Assembly: GCA_964030785.1 (NCBI GenBank)
Contig: OZ034970.1
Location: 18,737,134-18,801,133 of the forward strand
DNA: 64,000 nucleotides
Source: Siderastrea siderea
Taxonomy: Eukaryota > Cnidaria > Anthozoa > Scleractinia > Rhizangiidae
Direction: 5' to 3'
How positions within the stretch are numbered: position 1 is the first letter of the stretch; each line of letters starts with the position of its first letter. Under the pieces are notes generated by a model. The model had not been told where the DNA came from. It searched no databases and saw nothing but the letters and a program-made list of their open reading frames with translations. Shown here piece by piece: positions 31,610 through 39,791 of this stretch. Both the position numbers and the translations under genes were made by a program.

Positions 31610-31660
31610 TATAAAAACCGAAAGCACCCTTGTCATAGGCTCAGTCACACAGTCAAGATG
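31610..31660 (+). promoter_or_regulatory. P1 core promoter (TATA + initiator), unit 2
   Basis: TATAAAAA starts at 31,610, TCAGTC at 31,641 (A+1 at 31,643, 33 bp from the first T), and the ATG at 31,658. This is near-ideal RNA polymerase II spacing. An E-box-like CACGTG lies about 100 bp upstream (near 31,511). The very short leader is virus-like. Confidence 0.65.
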
Positions 31661-32131
31661 ATGCAGAGACCAAGGAAACCTTTGCAAGATCTGAGTAGTT
31701 TCATAAACGTTTCATAAAAGATAAAGAGGGCAGAATTAGACGAGGAGTGGCAAGCGGACCTCCTCTGGTTTCGTAGTCATCTCTAGTTGGACGTAGACCA
31801 AGACAACGCCCGTCTGTTTCCCAGATTTTACTGGAGCGTGATAGATGCGGACAGGAATGCCTTCCCGCGCAGACGCCAGAAGAAGGTTCTGGGAGAGATG
31901 TTGAAGAGTGAGATCGTGCCTTACGTTTATAAGAACAAGGTGGAGCGTTTGGACCACTCGTGCAGGTCGACTTCCATGGAGAACTTTGAAGCACTCGACT
32001 ATCACCTGCAAATCAAGATTGCCAAGTTTCATGGCAGTTGGCGTTTCCAGGCGATGGTCGAGTGTTACGAGAACATCAAGGAGGACCAAAAAGATAAGAA
32101 TCGTTTGAATGAACATTTGACTTTTTATTGA
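31658..32131 (+). pseudogene. P1, hypothetical charged protein (unit 2), two in-frame stops
   Basis: The frame from the ATG is continuous to a TGA at 32,131 except for a TAA after the FINV codons and a TAG before LDVDQDN. The first stop is shared by three copies. The second is absent in units 3 and 4, which read LK there. The open part carries DADRNAFPRRRQKKVLGEML and ENFEALDYHLQIKIAKFHGS, and is probably helical and charged. I do not recognise the family. The intended product would be about 157 residues. A start downstream of the first stop is possible if transcripts differ. Confidence 0.5.
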
Positions 32132-32313
32132 TTCGATTTGTTAGATAAGACCTGGCAGTCAAGAAAGAAAGAGACATCCTGTCCGCGTCTTGCCACGCAA
32201 CCTTAGCGGGTTCTAAGCGTTCCTTTTTTTTGCCTTTTTACATTGTAAACGGCTTTTTTAAAAGGATGACTCAAACGTAACGCTCATAGGAACCACATCT
32301 TCTTCAGCACAAA

Positions 32314-32676
32314 GTGGTTCTTTTTGAATTAAGTACCTATGTCTTCACAGGAGCTGACCCGTTTAATGTTTTTCACAATTGCATTTATTCCAACGTGACT
32401 CGCGTGTCTACCTTATCGTCAGGCAAACGAAAAGTGCGCTTGGATAGGCCTTTCATTTCTTGTTGGTGTCCGCGTCAATGTGTCGGGAACCAATCGGAAC
32501 ACTGCTTTGGTGGAGAGTGGGTAATGAGACGGACGGTACTAGATTTGAGTGGGAATGTAGAACACAATTACATCGAAACTTTTGTCCAGGGCCTTTTCGA
32601 CTGCCTATCGAGAGCCGCTTTTAAGACGCTTGGCGTCGTTTCTCAAAGGACTCGAGCATTTTCTATAATCCAGTAA
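32314..32676 (+). CDS. P2, hypothetical 120-residue protein, longest copy
   Basis: The open frame contains CWCPRQCVGNQSEHCFGG in the middle. It continues through DLSGNVEHNYIETFVQGLF to a Ser/Thr/Arg-rich end. The C-terminal half could form helices. Copies in units 1, 3 and 4 are shorter because of frameshifts. Conservation of the cysteine block across four units suggests the ancestral gene was real. The function is unknown. Confidence 0.4.
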   Translation: MVLFELSTYVFTGADPFNVFHNCIYSNVTRVSTLSSGKRKVRLDRPFISCWCPRQCVGNQSEHCFGGEWVMRRTVLDLSGNVEHNYIETFVQGLFDCLSRAAFKTLGVVSQRTRAFSIIQ

Positions 32677-32720
32677 TTGCTCTGCAATAACTGACGCACG
32701 TTATTAATTCCAGTTATGAT

Positions 32721-34120
32721 TTGCAGTTGCATACCAAAACACTTACCCATTTCTTCGGATACTTCATCCGTTTGGTTACCACTTCCCGTGCTTCCGTGCT
32801 TAAGGCTCTTAGCCCACCTGGAAGAAAAAGGAAAAGGAGGAAAACTAAACCCCGTGATTCAACAAATTATACTGGTGGGCTAAGATCAATTCAAAAAGGA
32901 CGAGGGGGTGTATTTGGGACGATCTGCTGAAGACGATCCAGCTTTCGTGGCGGACCTAATGAAAAAGGTCCCCGATTACCTTCCCAATTCTAACAACCCT
33001 CACTGCCATGAAATCCTTTCTGAATTACAACCAAGAAGGTGAGACCCCAAGACTGGTACAACTACCAGTCTTTCTCCATCAGAGAAACCAATGATTACTT
33101 GTGTGGGAAAAGACACATGTTGGTGATTCAACCTCACACAAACGTTTTGCACACGGGAAAAGTACTGGTACCTGAAGTGCGAATCAAAATGCGCTTGTAC
33201 TTTAACAGCCCTGTGCTCCTTCTAACTGGAGTGGAACTCGCAGGCCGTCTTCAACCGGAAGACATCGAGATGCGCTTTCATCTTTGCCAACTGAGACTGT
33301 ATGAAGCAGTGTACAAGATCCTATTTGCTAAGAGACACAATGAAAGAGAACTGGCATCCTACCTCTACGTAAAGTAAAAGCCGGACATTCAACATGCAAG
33401 GCAATCAAGCGAGCGTTCAATGGAGATGTGAACCGAGACCCCTCCTGCTTTCGTAAATTCAAGTTAACTTTCATTCGCCAAATGAAATACCCCTGTTAAA
33501 ACCTGGTACTGTCACAGACCAATGATGCCCGAAATGTATCGGGTTACTTGCGTTTTGTCCAAGCTCTGGTATAAAAAAAAAGGCAACATGCTCCACCGAA
33601 ATCAATTGGGGCATTAAAAACACTGCTCTCTGTTATGTTTGACCATGTAGCCAAAGGATGTGCTGACAGCAACATTTTTAGACCCAGACAAACGGGAGCA
33701 CGGTGCAATTGGATTATTTAGCTCGAGAAGACCTTCAATGGAGAAAGCGTTTTGTTAGCGGACCGCGGCTTCTGACCGTTTACCCTGAAAACCTGACAAA
33801 AAACAACCCTGCACTTACATTGTCAACACAACTGGGTGAGCACTGGTTGACTCTATGGACGTACCACCAAATCTGTGAAGTCATAGATAGTTACGTTAAC
33901 CTTGGAAACGTAAGAACAAGCAACTCCCTTAAGAGCCTGGAAGTATGTGGTGACCAATGCAAAGTCCCTGCAAGCCATCATCACTAAGAGTTCTGGCAAT
34001 TACACCTTGCTCTACTTGAAACCCAATGCACGTGCACGCACGGTAGAAGAATTTTTGACCTATTTTCAGCGCACCATTCAATGACAGTGATGACCAAGCC
34101 GGTCAGATGGTCAAAGAATT
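32721..34120 (+). pseudogene. P3, virus-like structural protein remnant (F54H12.2-like, tentative), unit 2
   Basis: The fragments in order are a basic stretch (32,721-32,930), a frame near 32,900-33,035 with VADLMKKVPDYLPNS, and the core 33,039-33,377. The core carries LVPEVRIKMRLYFNSP, the hydrophobic SPVLLL and RFHLCQLRLYEAVY. Later pieces in other frames run to about 34,000. From memory, the core best fits a family of animal virus-like proteins tied to Polinton elements. A profile search would decide. At least three frameshifts are needed to connect the parts. Confidence 0.45.
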
Positions 34121-34153
34121 GATTTGTAATGAGTGATTATCCTTAACATTGTT

Positions 34154-34165
34154 AATAAAAATAAA
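34154..34165 (+). terminator. Candidate polyadenylation signals after P3 (unit 2)
   Basis: Two adjacent AATAAA hexamers occur, as in units 1 and 3. Confidence 0.4.
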
Positions 34166-34206
34166 AGAAAACAGTCCGTGTTCTCCTTTTTGTGTAGGTG
34201 TAGAGA

Positions 34207-34636
34207 GGAAAAACCACTCAACAGGCCATTCGAAAGTACAATGAACCCTATTTTCGTGAACTGATTTGGACCCTGGAAGATCGATTACGGCAGATGATGA
34301 TGGCAGTTGACGTCCTTCACAAGCTTACGCAAGCGTCTCATCGTTTCACCTGCAGGGGTAGTCCCCATGTCCAATCGTGTCTCCCCAGCCACCATTCAAG
34401 AGAACCTGGGAAACCCAGCTCACATTGACGAAGCCTGGGATTAAGTGGAAGTGGGAGACATGACAAGATATTTGGCATCCCTCCCCTCAGCGCCAACTGG
34501 TATAGTCCTTGACTTTCTTCAGGAGCCTGAATCCCACGAACCCCATATTTGGGGAGTCCATTTCCTTCACCAAAATGAAAAAGGAGCTAGTACACTACGT
34601 TCAAAAAAGGTGTGTATGCAGATAATGTTTCGTTAA
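34207..34636 (+). pseudogene. P5 remnant (unit 2), joined directly to the P3 3' flank
   Basis: The P5 sequence starts right after GTGTAGGTGTAGAGA. Element X, both GA tracts and about 120 bp of non-X left flank are missing. The Pro/Gly-rich middle of the other copies is also deleted near 34,505, which joins PTGI to VLDFLQEPESHEP. Confidence 0.45.
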
Positions 34637-35429
34637 TCATTGCCAAAATAGATAGCAGAGAACAGTGGGTATGTGAGTGCAGATGGTGACCATAAACGAA
34701 TTTTACGCTTCCACCAATCAGCAACAGCTCATTGGCTTTGGGACAACCAAACTCTTTCAAATCCACACAGGGAATGTTCAGTTTCTTCAACAGATCCTTT
34801 TTAATGTGACCTCCTTTGTAAACCACGATATACTGTTGTCTCCTACGCCTCTGCTCATACAACGTCCTCACAAACATTTCCAAGTAAATGGGAGGGTCTG
34901 CCATTTTCCAGGAGCGAGCATGAAAGAGGAGAGCATGGACTCCAGCGTGGCATAGCTCACGATTCTCTCGTCTTTATCAGACAAACTCTCATAAATTGAA
35001 ACTGTAAACTGGATCGTCCACCCTGCACGTCGCACTGTCCAACTTCAGGGGCCAAACATTGTGTCCACAGAAAACCCATCCATTTCTAAAATCAAACAAA
35101 TAGGTCGCTGGGTCGCAAGTGGGGCTACACATGACAGGGAATGGGTAAACATGTGGCGTGGGCTCGCAAGAGAGAGAAGGGAGTCAACTGTAATCCCCAC
35201 TTTTCTTGACAACACAAATGACAGCATTCATCTTGCCTTGAAACAATAGCCATTTTATCCTTTCCTGGTTGGTCACCGTTCGCTCCATTTTATTCGCATC
35301 CAAATAACATGGCCTGCAACCAGTGCTGGAAAAATAAGGAGGGAGAGGGTTACCCTTGTATTTTTTCAAAACAAAAACAAGAGACGCTGAATGTTTAGAA
35401 AAAAGAGCGACTCGGTGGCATCCTTTCAC
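34587..35429 (-). pseudogene. P6, nuclease-like hypothetical (unit 2)
   Basis: The N-terminal frame (35,429-35,184) contains CRPCYLDANKMERTVTNQER and CVVKKSGDYS. The middle (35,227-35,045) contains PLATQRPICLILEMDG. The C-terminal part (34,904-34,587) contains KGGHIKKDLLKKL, CVDLKEFGCPKANELL and HHLHSHTHCS. After that point unit 2 diverges from units 1 and 3, losing the CYLFWQW end. Two or more frameshifts separate the parts. The N-terminal cysteines could bind zinc. Confidence 0.45.
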
Positions 35430-35443
35430 TCTTACTGGTAACC

Positions 35444-35732
35444 ATGGCCGAAAGATGACAAAGTCGACGTTTGCAAGGGCTTGTTCCTGAGATCCCTCAA
35501 ACCCAGTTTCGCTGCGCTTGTTTTACCGACGATGGTGTCAGAGAGATATCATACCTCGTGTCCCATGTCACTCAATGAACAACAACAGCCCCCTCCCCCC
35601 GTTGCTGTGGTCACTCCTGCTCAGCCACGCCTCAACTATGCAGTAGTGATTGAACGGCTGAGGCAACTACTCAATTCCCCTGACTTGAGACGGCAACTTG
35701 ATCAAGTAAGAGTCATTATTCTTACTGTCTAA
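35444..35732 (+). pseudogene. P7, proline/glutamine-rich hypothetical (unit 2)
   Basis: The ATG at 35,444 is followed by a TGA at codon 5. An alternative frame from 35,481 is open to 35,732 and carries LNEQQQPPPPVAVV and ERLRQLLNSPDLRRQL. It is probably not functional. Confidence 0.35.
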
Positions 35733-35767
35733 GCACGTAGGAGTAAGAAAAAACAATTTTTAATTTT

Positions 35768-36076
35768 TTGTGGTCTCTCGTCGTGTCTCGTCGCCACCAT
35801 CGTCATTTAATGATTCACCTGATGACTTTGTTCGTAGATGCATGGGTCATTCCTACTTTTCGAGTCGACGTTGTTCACACAGAACTCCACCCTGACGAAA
35901 TGCAATCCATAGAATTGACAACCTCCTGGAAACTTGGAACCGTTCTTTTTTGCAACGAGCACTGGAAACGATGGGGATCCTTCCTACGATTGGTTTGTTT
36001 TCTAGCCATAAGGCAAAGGGAGAACTCTGAGGATCCATTCACGGCCCTCTTCTTTCAGGTCACTCTTGGCTCTTAG
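35768..36076 (+). CDS. P8, hypothetical 102-residue frame (unit 2)
   Basis: The open frame encodes FVDAWVIPTFRVDVVHTELH and a basic region near LAIRQRENSEDPF. In units 1 and 3 the frame carries a stop in the DEMQ segment. The latter half is thus preserved only here. No family is recognised. Confidence 0.3.
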   Translation: MWSLVVSRRHHRHLMIHLMTLFVDAWVIPTFRVDVVHTELHPDEMQSIELTTSWKLGTVLFCNEHWKRWGSFLRLVCFLAIRQRENSEDPFTALFFQVTLGS

Positions 36077-36352
36077 AATGATTATAAGGCGAAAGAATGA
36101 AATTTCAAATGTCAGTTTGAAATCACTTTTTTCCACACACTTTTTTTTAGCTACGTTTTCAGATGTCCTACAATGAACTTCTTTTTCGTTCGTCAAGGCA
36201 TCAAATCGGCTTTACAGAATTTTTTGACTGTTAACAAATCCATCTTTTGTTTGGCTGAGCTGTGCAATCATGGGTGATTTTTCCTTTTATCAAAGTACCC
36301 TTTTCATCCACCACCCCTTCTACAAGACTCGTTGTTGCTTTCCGTGAAAACC

Positions 36353-36843
36353 GCGAGCTAACTGAACAAGAAAGATGTCTTCTTAGCAAGGATCTTTCGT
36401 GTATCCCAACTAGAGCCCACAATGACGAATACACAGCAAAAGCAGACTGCAAAAGGTTTTTCTGCTTTTCTGTCTGTCTTAAGGCGCGTTTTAGTTCGGA
36501 CCCATCAAACGCCACAGCACCAAGTCAACCATCAAATCAGTGTGAGGACCCTTTCAAGACCCTAAAACATTCACCTTCCAACTGGACACCACCTCCTGGA
36601 AAATTTGCAGCATTTGACTATTACATCTCCAAATGCCGCTGCGAAATCAAAATGCTCGACTTCAAACAGCGGGTCTCTAAAACAAACCTATCCCACTAGA
36701 AAACGAAGCCCTTTTCTCTCTACGACAACGCAAAGACGTTGTAGTCAAACCGGCCGACAAAGGCGGTGCTGCTGTAGTACGGGCACGTGACCTTTACATC
36801 CAGGAAGCTGTCAGACTCAGCCTATTATTAAAAGCTAGATTGT
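36353..36843 (+). mobile_element. PLE-A(1) N-terminal fragment (unit 2)
   Basis: It has the same 5' truncation point and the same Y junction (ATTGT, then TGTGGGGCGG) as unit 1. It encodes ELTEQERCLLSKDLSCIPTR and VVVKPADKGGAAVV. The insertion was therefore present before the macro-units duplicated. Confidence 0.75.
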
Positions 36844-38042
36844 TGTGGGGCGGATATGTGCAGATTTTGCCCTTAATTGTTTGTTCATTTTGCGTTCAAA
36901 GCACCAAATTCGCAGAAATGATAGAATTTTTTATAGTTGTAAATACTTGATATACTGCCATCGCAAAATTTCTACATAAGTGAGTTTTGAACTTTTTCCA
37001 AAATGGTCGCCAACTTGACCAGAAGTGGAATTTAGTATTACCGGAAGGGTCCTTTTTTCTACTTAAATTAATTCTGATGTTGGATAAAACGAGTCCTTGC
37101 CTATTTTCAACAATTTCTGCTTGGAAAACAATGCATTACTATGACTATTTGGTCAAATGGAAGCATTTTCTTGTAGGCCGGATATGAAATTATAATTAAA
37201 CTGGAAGAAATATTGATGCTGAGAAGTAACAAAAAATAAAGATATTGTTTCTGACCTATGATGTTGTTTCGTTTTTAGTATGTACACAATAATTGGAAGA
37301 AATTTGTATAATACCCAGAACGCTTCTGTGTATTACCCAGAATGCCTCATAATTTGCACATCAAATCCGCCATCTTTGTTCAGATCGCCAGGTGTATGAC
37401 TCCTAAAGCAAACTGTAAGTATCCACCCGACCAGTGTACTGTCTTAAGAAGACAAACTTAATAGAATAAACTATAAACTTTAAGGAATTTATATAACATA
37501 CAGACATTTCAGTGAAACTTAGGAAAAAAGGGTGACGGGCCTGCGCGGCTCCCACGCGCGTGTTTTAGCCTTTTAAAATGGCTTAAAAATTTAAGCCAGA
37601 AGTTGTAACTGCAGTTTTGATTTCTGATTCTCTTTTTAGTGTCTAAAAGAGTACCAGGCCTGCGCGCCTCCTGCGCGCCTGGTTTAGCCTTTCTAGAGTT
37701 TTGAATTGCTCTCACGAGTATATTTTTGAGGGAACGCTCTCTTTTGTATGATATTAGGGGCGGTTAGTTGAAAATGTCGCTTAGCAACAGGAATTCGTTA
37801 AAACTCTTACGGGTTTTCACTACAGAGAGAGCGATCGTTTGAGAATTCAAATCAAACAAGGCAAGAGGCCAATAGCTCCTAGAAAGAACTCCAGCACTGT
37901 TGTAAATAAGAAACAACATTTCAATAAGTTAACGCACTCGTCGCCTAGTTAAAACATTGTAACGCTTGAGCGTGTACATAAGGTAGCCGAAAGCATCAAC
38001 AAGAAAATTTCAGAGTTCGGCGAAATGATGTCAAAACTAGAT
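36844..38042. mobile_element. Element Y, left part only, with PLE-B start (unit 2)
   Basis: It follows unit 1 from 9,355 through the PLE-B inverted arm (37,514-37,840) and the first codons of the PLE-B N-terminus. It then breaks at MMSKLDA, switching to P9 sequence. The right half of Y is absent. Confidence 0.7.
37514..37840 (-). repeat. PLE-B inverted arm (unit 2)
   Basis: It matches 10,014-10,325 with the same GC-rich blocks. Its partner arm is deleted. Confidence 0.75.
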
Positions 38043-38267
38043 GCGTCAAACGGGCAATTTTGTGGACTGTCTTCATCCAGTAATTACAGAAAAAGGATGC
38101 AATGGGCCATCAATCGTGTGTTAGACACTCGCATAGCTGACGAGGACCAGCGGTATTTCACCCTTGACTTTTCTATAATTTCTAAGGAGGGGCATTGCGG
38201 GCGGGGGAGTGGCTTTGTGGTGGGTTGTGTGAGTGTGAGCTCCTACAACGTTTGGCTGATGCTTTGA
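38043..38267 (+). pseudogene. P9, 5'-replaced by PLE-B sequence (unit 2)
   Basis: The P9 codons are open here (MQWAINRVLDTRIADEDQRY to SYNVWLML), but the upstream frame comes from PLE-B (MMSKLD). This creates a chance fusion of 80 codons. The true P9 start is lost. Confidence 0.45.
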
Positions 38268-38492
38268 AAGGGAGGGATCAATTTCAAGGTGTCAACTCTC
38301 TAACCGGGGCAACAGAGTCCTTGAAATAAAACAAAAAAGACCTCGAGTGTGGTAGTGAAACCCTGGTGGTTACAGGAGGTGTATTTTCAAACAACAAGTA
38401 AGAGATTTATTATCCAACTCAACTGTACAATATTTTTGGATTTTTGTTCTCTTTTTGCTAGCCTTCTGTACAATAACTAATACAGTTGGATG

Positions 38493-38557
38493 GTAAACTT
38501 ACTTACTTACTTACTGACTTACTTACTTACTTACTGACTTATTTACTTACTTATCCT
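38493..38557 (+). repeat. (TTAC)n microsatellite, expanded in unit 2
   Basis: It is longer than the copies at 17,827 and 25,405 and contains extra ACTTACTTACTTACTGACTT blocks. Confidence 0.85.
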
Positions 38558-38559
38558 CT

Positions 38560-38874
38560 TTGTTCCTTATGGAATTAAGGTCGTCCCCTAGAACTCGAAA
38601 TCTGACCTTATGTGTCCATTCTATCAACGCTACGTCAATGCCCAGACCTATCGCTGATTCCTACAACGAGCTAGTAATCGTCAAGAGATCCAAGAGTAGA
38701 AGGAGGAGAAAAACTGAAACACGAGCCAAACTTTGGAGAAGCCGCTTAACTTCAGACACTCCAGGCGAACAAAGGAAAAGAGGAAGAGGAAGAGAACGAG
38801 GACAGACCACTGCCACTTCACGTCACGGAAGCCATGCAACGTCAAGATTATATTCCCAATCTAGTGATAACTGA
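38560..38874 (+). CDS. P10, arginine-rich basic protein (unit 2, longest copy)
   Basis: It has 104 codons, with KRSKSRRRRKTETRAKLWRS near the centre, then KRGRGRERGQTTATSRHG, ending SQSSDN. There is no stop after GRGRE, unlike the unit 1 copies. It may be a nucleic-acid-binding or nuclear protein, judged by composition only. Confidence 0.4.
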   Translation: MFLMELRSSPRTRNLTLCVHSINATSMPRPIADSYNELVIVKRSKSRRRRKTETRAKLWRSRLTSDTPGEQRKRGRGRERGQTTATSRHGSHATSRLYSQSSDN

Positions 38875-38994
38875 AAGGGGGAATCATGTTAGACCTTATG
38901 CTCCAAAGCGGAACATTGTATCTGTGATTTTCTTCAGTGGTTAGACATTGATCGAAGAGGACACTCATCACGTAAACGTTCTTAGCCAGAATTA

Positions 38995-39190
38995 GGTGCT
39001 GCAGTTATTTCGTGGTCTGCAAATATCATGCTGAGAATTTTGTATCTCGGAACACAAAAAAGGTACTTTCCTCACAAGTTGAACAAAAAGATCAGCTTGA
39101 AGCAACGTCGCAGAAACACCGTTCAACCTGTCAAAAGTAGTACCAAGAGCAGCGAGACCAAGGCGTCGTATTTGCTTTTCAAGTAGAGTT
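38995..39190 (+). pseudogene. Counterpart of the short basic frame between P10 and P11 (unit 2)
   Basis: It matches 18,312-18,503 at the DNA level but is frameshifted early. This argues against independent protein coding. Confidence 0.3.
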
Positions 39191-39347
39191 GGTGACCTAG
39201 TGCGAATCGGAGATCAGGTTACTGAAGATAAGGTTCCAACATTTAAGGTGATTCCATTTAATTGCATTGTGCATCCTTTCTGCGCATCATTTTTCCCGTG
39301 ATTAGCACGCAGCGAGCGCGTGCACTTTCGGAACTTGGTAGGTTTTT

Positions 39348-39791
39348 ATGAAAACTGAGTTGTTTAGAGAAATAAATGGTCGTTTTGTCCTAATTGAGCA
39401 CGGTGACCCCATTTTTTATAGTATAAACTCAATGAGGACAGTGTTTCCAAAGCCAAACAAAAAGTTAGCAAAAATCTATGATCAGATTTTGCACAGTTTG
39501 AAGAAATCCCTACGAAAAAAGCCATTTACGATAGAGGACTGCACATCAATCCACCTTTGTCACCTTCTAGTTTTTGAGTTTCTAGAAAATTTGAAGCTTG
39601 TCGGCCATGTTTTGTACAACACAGATGACTATACATATGTAGAAAGTCGCCCAGAATGTCTTGTCATTTTCGCACTAGGCACACCACTTTGTAGGGTTTT
39701 CAGCAAAGTGCACGAGTTTATACGAAACAGACGTTTTCAGCCCGAGATCAGACCGTTTTGTCATTTTTGCACTTGGCGAACCGCTTTTTAG
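39348..39791 (+). CDS. P11, hypothetical protein with satellite-derived C-terminus
   Basis: It has 147 codons. Residues 1 to about 103 (MKTELFREINGRFVLIEHGD to DDYTYVES) are P11 proper. The remaining part is translated from the first satellite units (VIFALGTPL...FCHF). This is the only unit with P11 open throughout. It is probably soluble, with a basic segment KKSLRKKPF. The family is unknown. Confidence 0.4.
   Translation: MKTELFREINGRFVLIEHGDPIFYSINSMRTVFPKPNKKLAKIYDQILHSLKKSLRKKPFTIEDCTSIHLCHLLVFEFLENLKLVGHVLYNTDDYTYVESRPECLVIFALGTPLCRVFSKVHEFIRNRRFQPEIRPFCHFCTWRTAF

Larger units (their letters stand above)
1..31640 (+). repeat. Macro-unit 1 (5' end outside window; enlarged by transposons and a tandem duplication)
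   Basis: This is the first of four macro-units that share the same decayed genes in the same order. It opens inside P1 and runs through P2, P3, element X, P5, P6, P7 and P8. A transposon mosaic follows (PLE-A, Y, PLE-B), then P9, P10, P11, a satellite array and P12. The last part is present twice because of the 7.58-kb tandem duplication. The match to units 2-4 is visible directly: 1-2068 aligns with the sequence starting near 32,030, near 46,310 and near 60,245. The boundaries are chosen for convenience at the P1 initiator, because a tandem repeat has no natural start. Confidence 0.8.
24069..31926 (+). repeat. 7.58-kb tandem duplication, second copy (array longer by 281 bp)
   Basis: It starts inside the SINE and reproduces the first copy to the P1 codons VPYVY. 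Here P1 continues to its normal 3' end, so this is the original right edge. The offset rises from 7,578 to 7,859 bp across the array. Array 2 holds extra units around 29,730-30,250 and lacks some that array 1 has around 22,515 and 22,760. Confidence 0.95.

Noticed and set aside
34200..34210. Unit 2 as a pre-insertion empty site for element X
   Set aside because: The GA tract and non-X flanking sequence are missing too, so a deletion explains it better.
38995..39250. A possible integrase C-terminal-like VGDLVRIGDQV segment between P10 and P11 in unit 2
   Set aside because: The match is a handful of residues in a frame full of stops, with no upstream integrase core. It is too weak to annotate.
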